Shown: positions 1 through 8,189, counted from the stretch's first letter. The stretch is 64,000 bases of DNA from Mameliella sp. MMSF_3455 (GCF_030733205.1 NZ_JASHJL010000023.1:1-64000), one strand, 5' to 3'. Notes: generated by a model not told the origin, from the letters alone. A program made the numbers and translations.

Positions 1-38
1 CCCCCCCCCCGGACCGACCAGCAGGAGGAGGAAACGCG

Positions 39-206
39 ATGATCACCAAACGTAACGTCGGCCATGCGCCGCGCGTGACCGAGGTCGCGAAGGAACTGGG
101 CGAGATCGGCTGCTGCATCGGATGCGAGAATTGCCGCGGCTTGTGCCAGGCCGTGATCGAGGCCATAGCTGTCCCCGAGGCCGTTTTGCACCGGGGGACG
201 CAATGA
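39..206 (+). CDS. Tiny four-cysteine iron-sulfur protein upstream of boxA
   Basis: A 55-residue frame starts at an ATG nine bases after a very strong GGAGGAGG ribosome site. It holds C26-x2-C29-x2-C32-x3-C36, the spacing used by bacterial ferredoxins to hold one 4Fe-4S cluster, but only one such motif and no second half. Its stop overlaps the boxA start as ATGA, so the two are probably translationally coupled. I infer an electron-transfer or cluster-assembly partner of the BoxA/BoxB benzoyl-CoA epoxidase. I do not recognise a named family. The coupling and the cysteine spacing are seen directly; the role is inference. Confidence 0.7.
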   Translation: MITKRNVGHAPRVTEVAKELGEIGCCIGCENCRGLCQAVIEAIAVPEAVLHRGTQ

Positions 207-1396
207 ACAAGCCGTTGAAACAGCACCTGATCGACCCGGAAATCTGCATCCGCTGCTATACCTGCGAGATGACCTGCCCGGTGGGCGCGATCGAGCATGA
301 CGAAAACAACGTTGTCGTGAATCCGGACACCTGCGATTTCTGCATGGATTGCATCCCGGTCTGTCCGACCGGATCCATCGACGAATGGCGCGTGGTCGAG
401 AAACCCTATTCGCTCGAAGAGCAATACGAGTGGATGGAACTGCCCGAACAGGGAGAGGTGTCCGTGGCCGAAAGCGCCGAGGATGGCACCGAAAGCGGTG
501 AGGACCCGGTGGCGGCCCTGCTGGCAGAGGCGCACAAGGGCGCCGGCGGCAAGTCCAAGGCGCCGGCAAGCGCGGCCAAGCCGACGGTCAACCTCTACAA
601 CCTTGCCAGCCCGGTCGAGGCGGTGGTGCAGGGCAACTATCGCCTGACCGCCGAAGGCGCGGACACGGACGTCCGCCACATCATCCTGGATTTCCAGGGC
701 AAGCCCTTTCCGGCTCTCGAAGGTCAGTCGCTGGGCATCATCGCGCCGGGAACCGATGCCGAGGGCAAGGCGCATCTGCCGCGGCTCTATTCCGTGTCCT
801 CGCCCCGCGACGGCGAACGGGCGGGCTATCACAACGTCTCTCTGACGGTGAAGCGCGAGGAAAACGGCGTCTGTTCGAACTACGTCTGTGACCTGAAAAA
901 GGGTGACAAGGTGCAGGTGACGGGGCCATTCGGCGCGACCTTCCTGATGCCGAACGATCCCGATGCGCGGCTCTTGATGATCTGTACCGGCACCGGGTCG
1001 GCGCCGATGCGGTCCTTCACGATGGCGCGTCAGCGCACCGTGGGCAAGAAATCCGGGGGGATGGTGATGTTCTTCGGTGCGCGTACGCCGGACTCGCTGC
1101 CCTATTTCGGACCGCTCAACAAGGTGCCCTCCAGCCTCTTGCAAAAGCACCTGGTGTTCAGCCGGATGCCCGGCCAGGACAAGGAATACGTCCAGGACCG
1201 GATGCGCGTCGAAGAGGACATCGTGGCGGACATGCTGCAGGATCCCAACACCCATATCTACATCTGCGGGCTGAAGGAGATGGAGGAGGGCGTTGAGCGG
1301 GCGTTCACCAATATCGCCGAAAGCATCGGCCAGCAGTGGCGCAACCTGCGGGATGTCCTTCGCGAAGAAGGCCGCTATCACGTCGAGACATACTGA
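203..1396 (+). CDS. boxA: Benzoyl-CoA 2,3-epoxidase reductase component BoxA
   Basis: This 397-residue protein is the reductase of aerobic benzoyl-CoA degradation and passes NADPH electrons to the di-iron epoxidase BoxB. The N-terminus has two ferredoxin motifs, C15/C18/C21/C25 and C44/C47/C50/C54, giving two 4Fe-4S clusters. After a linker rich in Glu, Ala and Gly (about 90-135) comes a plant-type ferredoxin-NADP reductase module with the FAD motif RLYSVSSP, the NADP motif CTGTGSAP and a C-terminal VETY. The ATG at 203 is chosen because it precedes the first cluster motif and overlaps the stop of the small Fe-S gene. boxB and boxC are not in this window and are presumably to the left. Confidence 0.93.
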   Translation: MNKPLKQHLIDPEICIRCYTCEMTCPVGAIEHDENNVVVNPDTCDFCMDCIPVCPTGSIDEWRVVEKPYSLEEQYEWMELPEQGEVSVAESAEDGTESGEDPVAALLAEAHKGAGGKSKAPASAAKPTVNLYNLASPVEAVVQGNYRLTAEGADTDVRHIILDFQGKPFPALEGQSLGIIAPGTDAEGKAHLPRLYSVSSPRDGERAGYHNVSLTVKREENGVCSNYVCDLKKGDKVQVTGPFGATFLMPNDPDARLLMICTGTGSAPMRSFTMARQRTVGKKSGGMVMFFGARTPDSLPYFGPLNKVPSSLLQKHLVFSRMPGQDKEYVQDRMRVEEDIVADMLQDPNTHIYICGLKEMEEGVERAFTNIAESIGQQWRNLRDVLREEGRYHVETY

Positions 1397-1397
1397 T

Positions 1398-1832
1398 ATG
1401 GAAGACCGTCCCGACAATGCCCACCGGCATGTGATCCGCGTGACCTGGGGCGATTGCGACCCGGCAAGGATCGTCTACACGGCGCGCATCCCCTGGTTCG
1501 CGCTGGATGCCATCAACGGCTGGTGGGTCGAGAATCTGGGCGGCGATGGCTGGTTCCAGATGGAGATCGACCGTAACGTCGGCACGCCCTTTGTCCGGCT
1601 GGAAATGGATTTTCGCAGCCCGATCACGCCCCGGCATGAACTGGTCTGCCACGTCTGGCCGGTGCGCCTGGGCGAGACCTCGATCACTTTCCGGGTCGAT
1701 GGCGAACAGGACGACAAGCTGTGTTTCTCCTCGCGGACGGTCAGCGTTTTCATCGAGGCGGATGCCTTTGCCAAGCGCACGCCGCCCGAAGATATGCGCG
1801 CCGCGATCGAAGCGCGGCTGCCCGCGGCCTAG
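1398..1832 (+). CDS. Hotdog-fold acyl-CoA thioesterase of the box cluster
   Basis: A 144-residue single hotdog domain of the 4-hydroxybenzoyl-CoA thioesterase family. The diagnostic motif WGDCDPARIVY at 17-27 contains the family's catalytic aspartate. The ATG lies two bases beyond the boxA stop, so it is in the same operon. Benzoyl-CoA thioesterases are known in box clusters, where they are thought to release CoA when benzoyl-CoA or dead-end intermediates build up; that role here is inferred from context. Length and single-domain structure are normal for the family. Confidence 0.8.
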   Translation: MEDRPDNAHRHVIRVTWGDCDPARIVYTARIPWFALDAINGWWVENLGGDGWFQMEIDRNVGTPFVRLEMDFRSPITPRHELVCHVWPVRLGETSITFRVDGEQDDKLCFSSRTVSVFIEADAFAKRTPPEDMRAAIEARLPAA

Positions 1833-1849
1833 GCCGGGGCGCTTGAGCC

Positions 1850-2746
1850 ATGACCGGAGCGGCGCGCGGGGCAGACGAGGCGGATCCCACGGCGCTTTAC
1901 CGGTTGGTCGGAGACCGCGTGCGGGCCGCCCGCAAGTCTTCGGGCCTGACGCGGCAGGACCTGGCAGAGCTGTCCGGTGTCTCGCCGCGCTACCTGGCCA
2001 AGCTGGAAGGTGGTCACGGCAATATCTCGATCGGCCTTCTGAAACGCGCGGCGCTTGTCCTTGGTCGTCCGATGGCAGAGCTTTTGGCCGAGGAGGATCC
2101 ACTGGCGCCGGACCTGGCGCAGCTCGCAGAGCTTTACCGCAATGCCTGCGTGGCGACGCGGGCAAAGGCATTTCGGGTGCTGGATCCGGGCCGCCTGCGC
2201 GCGCAAAAGGCCGAGCGTATCTGTCTTGTCGGTCTGCGCGGGGCAGGCAAGTCTACCCTCGGTGCGCGCATCGGTGCCGACCTTGGCCTGCCCTTTGTCG
2301 AGATGAACGCCGAGATCGAGCGCAGCGCCGGAATGGCAGTGTCCGAGATCATCGCGTTGTACGGACCGGAGGGCTATCGACAGATCGAGGCAGAGGCGCT
2401 GGACCGGCTCTTGTCGATGCAGAGCCGGATCGTCCTGGCCGCCAGTGGCGGCATCGTCGAAGAGCCGCAGACCTTCGAACGGATGCTGGAGGGCTTTCAC
2501 TCGGTCTGGATCAAGGCCGCGCCGGGGGATCACATGGATCGGGTCCGGGCGCAGGGGGACACGCGGCCAATGGCAGGGAACCCGCGCGCCATGTTGCAAC
2601 TGCGCGAGATCCTGAAGGCGCGAGAGGTGAGCTATCGCAGGGCCGAGCATCACCTCGACACCAGTGGCCGATCGGTAGAGCAGTCCTTGCAGGACCTGCA
2701 CGGGTTGATCGCGGCGCAGGGGCTACTGGAAGGGCAGGGAGGCTAG
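1850..2746 (+). CDS. boxR: Benzoyl-CoA-responsive regulator BoxR/BzdR
   Basis: A 298-residue fusion of an N-terminal XRE-type helix-turn-helix (about 17-75) and a C-terminal shikimate-kinase-like domain (about 118-290) with Walker A motif GLRGAGKST. This fusion is characteristic of BzdR and BoxR, which repress benzoate genes and are released when benzoyl-CoA binds the kinase-like domain. It follows the thioesterase by 17 bases on the same strand. Effector and repressor role come from known family members; only the two domains are visible here. Confidence 0.88.
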   Translation: MTGAARGADEADPTALYRLVGDRVRAARKSSGLTRQDLAELSGVSPRYLAKLEGGHGNISIGLLKRAALVLGRPMAELLAEEDPLAPDLAQLAELYRNACVATRAKAFRVLDPGRLRAQKAERICLVGLRGAGKSTLGARIGADLGLPFVEMNAEIERSAGMAVSEIIALYGPEGYRQIEAEALDRLLSMQSRIVLAASGGIVEEPQTFERMLEGFHSVWIKAAPGDHMDRVRAQGDTRPMAGNPRAMLQLREILKAREVSYRRAEHHLDTSGRSVEQSLQDLHGLIAAQGLLEGQGG

Positions 2747-2999
2747 GGTTTCGCCCTTTGCGCGGGTCATGGCCTGGTGTTTCGGAGTAGTCTGGCGGCC
2801 AAACCTGGTTGATTGTTTTCAGGCACAAAATTTGCTAAGTATGCATATCAGAATGAAGTATAACAAATTCGGATGGGGGTATCATGGCTTCGACAGGGCT
2901 GAACTGGGCCATCCTGACGGCAGGGCAACTGTCCTTCCCGTTCCTCGTGGATCGGTGTGAGCACCGACCCTGATAATTCCATTCAACACGGAGGCGACC
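2747..2999 (+). promoter_or_regulatory. Intergenic promoter region before the thiolase-like gene
   Basis: 253 bases between boxR and the thiolase-like gene. The part from about 2800 to 2880 is far more AT-rich than its surroundings and contains the self-complementary TATGCATA at 2840-2847, so a separate promoter is likely. The motif TGCA is the core recognised by BzdR-type repressors, but I do not see the full spaced repeat, so a BoxR site is only a possibility. No -35/-10 pair with proper spacing is clear. Confidence 0.4.
2884..2973 (+). CDS. Possible 29-residue leader peptide (doubtful)
   Basis: A short frame with its own ATG, preceded by GGGGG at 2876-2880, encodes a 29-residue peptide with a hydrophobic centre and a basic, His-rich end. 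It stops 26 bases before the thiolase-like start. It could be a leader peptide, a small membrane peptide, the remaining front of a deleted gene, or chance. No family is recognised and the peptide has no run of one amino acid that would suggest attenuation. Confidence 0.2.
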   Translation: MASTGLNWAILTAGQLSFPFLVDRCEHRP

Positions 3000-4199
3000 A
3001 TGCAGGCCTATATCCCTTACGGCGCTTACTGGAGCACACCCTTTGCCCGTTGGCAGGGAGAGTTCGCGCAGCTGCACGCGATGGAATTCGCGGCGCATGT
3101 GACACGCGAGGCACTGGCGCAGCGTGACATTCCGGTCGAGACCTTCGATTTCGCGGCCTACGGTCTGACCGTGCCGCAATACCGCAGTTTCTACGGCCTG
3201 CCCTGGTTTACGGGCATGATCGGGGCGGAACGGCTGCCGGGGCCGACCGTCAACCAGGCCTGCGCGACGGGCGCGCGCCTGCTGGCCACGGCCGCTGGCG
3301 AATTTGCCATCGGGGCGGCCTCTGCCGCGCTGCTGGTGTCCGGCGACCGGACCTCGAACAGTCCACATGTCTACTATCCTGCGCCGGGAGCCCCAGGTGG
3401 CACAGGGCAGAGCGAGGACATCGTGCTGGAAAGTTTCAACAAGGACCCCTTTGCCCGCTGTGCGATGATCGACACGGCCGACAACGTGGCGCGTCGCGAG
3501 GGGATCGAGACCGCCGAACAGCATGAATTGACCTTGTTTCGGCAGAGCCAGTACCAGGAGGCGCTGCAAGACGACCGGGCCTTTCAGAAACGCTATATGG
3601 CGGCGGAGTTCGCAGTGCCCGACCCGCGCTTTCGCAAGACGGTCGGGACGATCTCGGGCGATTGCGGCGTCTATCCGGCCTCGCCCGAGAAGATGGCAGG
3701 GTTGAGGCCGGTGCGCGAAGGCGGCTCGGTGACCTTTGCTGCCCAGACCCATCCGGCGGATGGCAACGCCGGGCTGGTCATGGTGTCCGACCCGGCCCGG
3801 GCGCGGGACCTGGCCACGCGCGGGGATGCGCCGCTGGTCGAACTGGTGGCCGTGGCGCAGGCGCGCGAGGAAAAGGCCCATATGCCCGCGGCCCCCATCG
3901 GTGCGGCGCGCCGCGCGCTGGAACTGTCGGACCTGTCGATCGGTGACATGGACGTGGTCAAGTCGCACAACCCTTTTGCGGTCAACGACATCGCCTTTGC
4001 CCGGGCCTTTGGCATCGATTGGCGCGGCATGAACAACTTTGGCAGTTCGCTGATCTGGGGACATCCGCAGGGACCGACCGGCCTGCGCGCCATCATCGAG
4101 ATGATCGAAGAGTTGGAAATTCGGGGCGGCGGTTATGGTCTTTTCCAAGGCTGCGCGGCGGGCGACTCCGCGATGGCGCTGATCCTGAAGGTGCAGTAA
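3000..4199 (+). CDS. Thiolase-family acyl-CoA acyltransferase
   Basis: A 399-residue thiolase-superfamily protein with nucleophile C88 in NQACATGA, H355 in WGHPQGPTG and C385 in QGCAAGDSA, matching the Cys-His-Cys catalytic set. GGAGGCGACC just before the ATG is a good ribosome site. Lying after boxR, it probably cleaves a beta-ketoacyl-CoA at the end of ring degradation, for example beta-ketoadipyl-CoA to acetyl-CoA and succinyl-CoA. The substrate is inferred; the segment before the active His (NNFGSSLIW) differs from the usual NxxGGAIAxGHP, so it is not a textbook PcaF or AtoB. Confidence 0.8.
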   Translation: MQAYIPYGAYWSTPFARWQGEFAQLHAMEFAAHVTREALAQRDIPVETFDFAAYGLTVPQYRSFYGLPWFTGMIGAERLPGPTVNQACATGARLLATAAGEFAIGAASAALLVSGDRTSNSPHVYYPAPGAPGGTGQSEDIVLESFNKDPFARCAMIDTADNVARREGIETAEQHELTLFRQSQYQEALQDDRAFQKRYMAAEFAVPDPRFRKTVGTISGDCGVYPASPEKMAGLRPVREGGSVTFAAQTHPADGNAGLVMVSDPARARDLATRGDAPLVELVAVAQAREEKAHMPAAPIGAARRALELSDLSIGDMDVVKSHNPFAVNDIAFARAFGIDWRGMNNFGSSLIWGHPQGPTGLRAIIEMIEELEIRGGGYGLFQGCAAGDSAMALILKVQ

Positions 4200-4241
4200 A
4201 ATGAGCCTCCGGACAGCGCGAATTTCTGGGTCACAGAGGGC

Positions 4242-4270
4242 TTGCGCTGTTCGGAACGTGCTGCTAGGAA
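4242..4270 (+). promoter_or_regulatory. Putative promoter of the histidine tRNA
   Basis: TTGCGC (4242-4247) and TAGGAA (4265-4270) are separated by exactly 17 bases, and the tRNA starts 43 bases after the -10 hexamer. Both boxes are imperfect, but spacing and position fit a sigma-70-type promoter for a single tRNA gene. Confidence 0.4.
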
Positions 4271-4312
4271 GCCGCACGGTTTCCGGCAGGGTCGCCCTGC
4301 AAGACCTGATGT

Positions 4313-4389
4313 GCCGCCTTAGCTCAGTAGGTTAGAGCGCTTGATTGTGGATCAAGAGGTCCCCCGTTCGAGCCGGGGAGGCGGTACCA
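4313..4389 (+). tRNA. tRNA-His (GTG anticodon), CCA encoded
   Basis: The sequence folds as a full cloverleaf: 7-bp acceptor stem (first pair a G-T wobble), T8, D arm starting GCTC, anticodon stem CTTGA/TCAAG with loop TTGTGGA (anticodon GTG), T arm CCCCG/CGGGG with loop TTCGAGC, and encoded CCA. Position 73 is A and the base before G1 is T, so the G-1:C73 pair that marks histidine tRNAs in most bacteria is missing. Lack of that pair is a known feature of many alphaproteobacteria and supports the taxonomic placement. Confidence 0.95.
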
Positions 4390-4457
4390 TCATCTCTCGG
4401 ACATCATTGGACTTCTGCGTGTAACAGGATCGCTGCCAAGGCCGTGTTGCCAGTGTG

Positions 4458-5231
4458 TCAGCCCTTGTTTTGCTCCGTGGTCACGACCCGGGTGCCCCAG
4501 GACTGGCAGGCCGTGGCAAGGCCGGGGGGCAGTGGCGCGTCGGTAAAGAAGGCGTCGAGGTCGGCCAGCGAGGCGATGCGGGCAGGGGCGCTGCGCGAGA
4601 ACTTGGTGTGGTCGGAGACCAGGAAGGTCTTGCGCGACTGCCGAAGAATCGCCTGGCTGACGCTGACCTCCTGGATGTCGAAATCGAGCAGGTCGCCATC
4701 GCGGTCCAGCGCCGAACAGCCGATCACGGCGAGATCGAATTTGAACTTGCGGATCGTCTCTGCCGCGAGATTGCCGATCAGGCCGCCGTCCGATCGGCGC
4801 AACTGGCCACCTGTCACGATGATCTCGCAGCCGGGATTGCCGGCGAGGATGTTGGCCACGTTCATGTTGTTCGTGACCACCATCAGGTTCTCGTGGTGTT
4901 TCAGCTCTTCGGCGACGGCTTCGGTCGAAGTGCCGATGTTCAGGAAGAGGGAGATGCCGTTGGGGATCTCGTCGGCGCAGGCCCGCGCGATGGCGCGCTT
5001 GGCCTCCTGGTTGAGCGACCGGCGTTCGCCGTATTCGATGTTCGTCGTCCCCGAGGGCAGGACCGCGCCGCCGTGCACGCGCTCCAGCCGGCCGGCCTCT
5101 GCCAGGTCAGTCAGGTCGCGGCGGATGGTTTGCAGCGTCACACCGAAATGCGCGGCGAGCCCTTCAACCGTGACCTTGCCTTCGCGCCGCGCGATGTCGA
5201 GAATCTCTGGCTGCCGGAAGGATTGGGACAC
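4458..5231 (-). CDS. glpR: DeoR-family glycerol regulon repressor GlpR
   Basis: A 257-residue DeoR-family repressor. An N-terminal winged helix-turn-helix (about 6-57) with the recognition segment TLQTIRRDL is followed by a sugar-phosphate-sensing domain with NIGTSTEAV. It is transcribed away from glpD across a 246-bp region full of AAACGAA-type repeats, the usual arrangement for GlpR. By family knowledge it blocks the glp operon until glycerol-3-phosphate binds. It probably controls its own gene as well, because the operators lie in the shared region. Confidence 0.9.
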   Translation of the reverse strand: MSQSFRQPEILDIARREGKVTVEGLAAHFGVTLQTIRRDLTDLAEAGRLERVHGGAVLPSGTTNIEYGERRSLNQEAKRAIARACADEIPNGISLFLNIGTSTEAVAEELKHHENLMVVTNNMNVANILAGNPGCEIIVTGGQLRRSDGGLIGNLAAETIRKFKFDLAVIGCSALDRDGDLLDFDIQEVSVSQAILRQSRKTFLVSDHTKFSRSAPARIASLADLDAFFTDAPLPPGLATACQSWGTRVVTTEQNKG

Positions 5232-5334
5232 GTTCAGGGCTTTCGGGTCTGGGTGTTCATTGCGTGGTGCCCGTCAGCCTTTCCCGAAACGCGCGAAATG
5301 GCAACCAATAGGATCGGAAAGCAGCGAATTTGGG

Positions 5335-5360
5335 TTCGTTTTCTGCAGAAGCGAAACGAA
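5335..5360 (+). promoter_or_regulatory. GlpR-type operator, inverted repeat
   Basis: TTCGTTT at the left end and AAACGAA at the right end form a perfect 7-bp inverted repeat around a central CTGCAG. DeoR-type glycerol repressors of alphaproteobacteria bind TTCGTTT/AAACGAA half-sites. It lies 104 bp from glpR and 117 bp from glpD. Confidence 0.65.
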
Positions 5361-5391
5361 TTGACGCTTCGAGAGCTGTGTGATTCGGGTA

Positions 5392-5420
5392 AAACGAACG
5401 GAAACGAAAAATCTTTCATT
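5392..5420 (+). promoter_or_regulatory. GlpR-type operator, direct repeats
   Basis: AAACGAA occurs at 5392-5398 and again at 5402-5408, ten bases apart or one helical turn, followed by the inverted variant TTTCATT at 5414-5420. Together with the site at 5335 this gives five half-sites, consistent with cooperative binding by GlpR just upstream of glpD. Confidence 0.6.
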
Positions 5421-5477
5421 GCTCCGCGCCATGTTTTTGGTCATAACTCTTGCAGAGACGCGCATGGGGGGATTCGC

Positions 5478-7076
5478 GTGGGACGATCAGCTGACAAGGC
5501 GGTTACTGACCTGTTCATCATCGGCGGCGGCATCAATGGATGTGGCATTGCGCGGGATGCAGCCGGGCGCGGATTGTCGGTCACCCTGGCAGAGATGAAC
5601 GACCTTGCCTCGGCGACCTCATCGGCTTCGACCAAGCTGTTTCACGGCGGTTTGCGCTATCTCGAATATTTCGAATTCCGCCTCGTGCGTGAGGCGTTGA
5701 TCGAGCGCGAGGTGTTGCTGCGGGCGATGCCGCACATCAGCTGGCCAATGCGTTTTGTGCTTCCATATCATAAGGATATGCGGTTCGATTCGGAGACGCC
5801 GACGTCGAAACTGCTGGGTCTGTTCATGCCCTGGATGAAGGGGCGGCGCCCGGCCTGGCTGATCCGCTTGGGGCTGTTCCTGTACGACAACCTCGGCGGG
5901 CGCAAGATCCTGCCGGGGACCAGGACCGTGGATCTGGTCGGCGGGCCTGAGGGCGCCCCGCTGGAGGACCGGTTCGAGAAGGCCTACGAATACTCCGACT
6001 GCTGGATCGAGGATTCGCGCCTTGTGGTCCTGAACGCACGCGATGCAGAGGCGCGCGGCGCGCATGTCATGACTCGTACCAAGGTGCTCAGCGCGACCTG
6101 CGAAGATGGGCTTTGGCGCATCGAAACGCGCAATACCGAAAGCAACGCGACCCGCACGTTCTACGCGCGGATGCTGGTCAATGCCGGTGGGCCCTGGGTG
6201 GGCGACATCATCCAAACCAAGGCGCGGTTGAACTCCCGCGAGGGGGTTCGCCTTGTCCGGGGCAGTCACATCGTCACCAAGAAACTGTATGACCATGACA
6301 AGTGCTATTTCTTCCAGGGCACCGACGGGCGGATCATCTTTGCCATTCCCTACGAGACGGATTTCACCCTGATCGGGACGACGGATGCCGAGCATGACGA
6401 TCCGTCCGAGAAGCCGGAATGCACCCCGCAGGAACGCGACTACCTGCTGGATTTCGCCAATCGCTATTTCAAGCGCGACCTGGTGCCCGAGGACGTCGTC
6501 TGGACCTATTCCGGTGTCCGTCCGCTGTATGACGATGGCGCCAGCAGCGCGACAGCCGCCACGCGGGACTATACGCTGAAGGTCGATACCAGTGCCGGCG
6601 CGCCGATGCTGAACGTCTTTGGCGGCAAGATCACCACCTATCGCCGGCTTGCGGAAAGCGCGCTGGAAAAGATCGGCACGCAGCTTGAAGTCTCAAAGGG
6701 GACCTGGACCGCGGGCGTACCTTTGCCGGGCGGGGATTTCCCGGTGCCTGGCGTGGACAGCCTGATTTCGGATCTCAGGGCCACTTATCCATTCCTGACC
6801 GAGTTTTGGGCCAGGCGGCTGGTGCGGGCCTACGGAACCGAGGCCGTCAAGGTGCTGGGGGATGCGAAAGCGGCCGCCGACCTTGGGCGCGATTTCGGCG
6901 CGACCCTGACCGAGGCCGAGATCACCTGGTTGATGACCCATGAATATGCGCGCACCGCCGAGGACGTGGTCTGGCGCAGGAACAAGCTGGGGCTTCGGCT
7001 GGACGCCGGTCAGATCGAGGCCCTGGATGCCTGGATGGCCCGCAATCGCCACAGCACGCCCGCAGCAGCGGAATGA
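5478..7076 (+). CDS. glpD: Glycerol-3-phosphate dehydrogenase GlpD
   Basis: A 532-residue FAD enzyme that oxidises sn-glycerol-3-phosphate to dihydroxyacetone phosphate at the membrane and passes electrons to quinone. The N-terminus has the FAD fold (IIGGGINGCGIARDAAGRG), then the family segment STKLFHGGLRYLE and a typical C-terminal domain. I chose the GTG at 5478, with GGGGGGA five bases before it, because it places the FAD fold at the N-terminus; the same frame stays open for over 300 codons upstream, but that stretch overlaps glpR and is not homologous. First gene of the glycerol operon, under the GlpR operators. Confidence 0.93.
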   Translation: MGRSADKAVTDLFIIGGGINGCGIARDAAGRGLSVTLAEMNDLASATSSASTKLFHGGLRYLEYFEFRLVREALIEREVLLRAMPHISWPMRFVLPYHKDMRFDSETPTSKLLGLFMPWMKGRRPAWLIRLGLFLYDNLGGRKILPGTRTVDLVGGPEGAPLEDRFEKAYEYSDCWIEDSRLVVLNARDAEARGAHVMTRTKVLSATCEDGLWRIETRNTESNATRTFYARMLVNAGGPWVGDIIQTKARLNSREGVRLVRGSHIVTKKLYDHDKCYFFQGTDGRIIFAIPYETDFTLIGTTDAEHDDPSEKPECTPQERDYLLDFANRYFKRDLVPEDVVWTYSGVRPLYDDGASSATAATRDYTLKVDTSAGAPMLNVFGGKITTYRRLAESALEKIGTQLEVSKGTWTAGVPLPGGDFPVPGVDSLISDLRATYPFLTEFWARRLVRAYGTEAVKVLGDAKAAADLGRDFGATLTEAEITWLMTHEYARTAEDVVWRRNKLGLRLDAGQIEALDAWMARNRHSTPAAAE

Positions 7077-7089
7077 GGAGGAGAACCCG

Positions 7090-8178
7090 ATGACGCTGGA
7101 ACTGAAAGGCGTGTCGAAGACCGTGGAGGGGCAGGTGCATATCCACCCCACGGACCTGAAGCTTGAAAAGGGCACGATGAACGTGCTGCTTGGGCCGACC
7201 CTGTCGGGCAAGACATCGCTGATGCGCCTGATGGCGGGGCTGGACGTTCCGGCGACGGGGCAGGTGATCTGGAACGGCGAGAACGTGACCGGCCAGCGCG
7301 TGCAGGACCGCAAGGTGGCGATGGTCTACCAGCAGTTCATCAACTACCCGTCGATGAGCGTCTACGACAACATTGCCTCTCCGATGAAGCTGATGGGCGT
7401 GGACAGGACCGAGATCGACCGCCGCGTGCGCGAGACCGCCGACCTGATGAAGCTTACACCGATGCTGGACCGCAAGCCACTGGAACTGTCCGGCGGGCAA
7501 CAGCAGCGCTGCGCCTTGGCGCGGGCGCTGGTCAAGAACGCGGGGCTGGTGTTGCTGGACGAGCCGCTGGCCAACCTGGATTACAAGCTGCGCGAGGAGT
7601 TGCGGGTCGAGATCCCCAAGATCTTCGAGGCCTCCGGCAGCATCTTTGTCTATGCCACGACCGAACCGGAAGAGGCGCTGTTGTTGGGCGGCAATGTCGC
7701 CACGCTGTGGGAAGGACGGATCACGCAGTTCGGCCCGACGCCATCGGTCTACCGCCAGCCCGTCGATGCAACCACGGCGCGGGTGTTCAGCGATCCGCCG
7801 ATGAATTTCCTGCAGATTTCCAAGACCGGCGACCGGATCATGTTCGGCGACGGGCAGAAGGCACCCGCGACGGGCAAGATCGCCGAGCTGGCCGATGGCC
7901 GCTACACGGCCGGGTTCCGGCCCAACCACCTGGAAATCGGCAAGCACGCGGCGGACGCGATGGAGTTCAAGACGCGGCTCAGCGTGACCGAACTGACCGG
8001 CTCCGAGACCTTCGTGCATCTCGACCATCACGGCGAACGCTGGGTGGGACTGATCCATGGCGTCCACGACCTGACGCTGGGCGCAGAGCTCAGTGTCTGG
8101 CTGGACCCGCGCCATGTCTATGTATTCGGGCAGGACGGCCGGCTGGTCGCGCCCGCCGCCTACGCGCTCGCGGCCTGA
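7090..8178 (+). CDS. glpS: Glycerol ABC transporter ATP-binding protein GlpS
   Basis: A 362-residue ABC ATPase with a C-terminal regulatory (TOBE-like) region. Walker A is GPTLSGKT, the signature LSGGQ is intact and Walker B is LVLLDEP. At the switch (H-loop) position, where VTHDQ is expected, it has ATTEPEEA with no histidine. Gene order matches the glpSTPQUV glycerol importer characterised in Rhizobium. It is 13 bases after glpD, with GAGGAG before the ATG. Together with GlpT it forms an ATPase pair of which GlpS supplies the intact signature. Confidence 0.9.
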   Translation: MTLELKGVSKTVEGQVHIHPTDLKLEKGTMNVLLGPTLSGKTSLMRLMAGLDVPATGQVIWNGENVTGQRVQDRKVAMVYQQFINYPSMSVYDNIASPMKLMGVDRTEIDRRVRETADLMKLTPMLDRKPLELSGGQQQRCALARALVKNAGLVLLDEPLANLDYKLREELRVEIPKIFEASGSIFVYATTEPEEALLLGGNVATLWEGRITQFGPTPSVYRQPVDATTARVFSDPPMNFLQISKTGDRIMFGDGQKAPATGKIAELADGRYTAGFRPNHLEIGKHAADAMEFKTRLSVTELTGSETFVHLDHHGERWVGLIHGVHDLTLGAELSVWLDPRHVYVFGQDGRLVAPAAYALAA

Positions 8179-8189
8179 GGGAGGGGACC

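Noticed and set aside
2835-4277. 480-codon open frame antisense to the thiolase-like gene
   Set aside because: It mirrors the real gene in a GC-rich codon pattern, has no ribosome site and no family resemblance. The thiolase motifs on the plus strand are decisive.
4455-5477. Possible N-terminal extension of GlpD by about 340 residues
   Set aside because: The upstream part lies antisense to glpR and over its operators. The FAD fold begins just after the GTG at 5478, as in all GlpD proteins.
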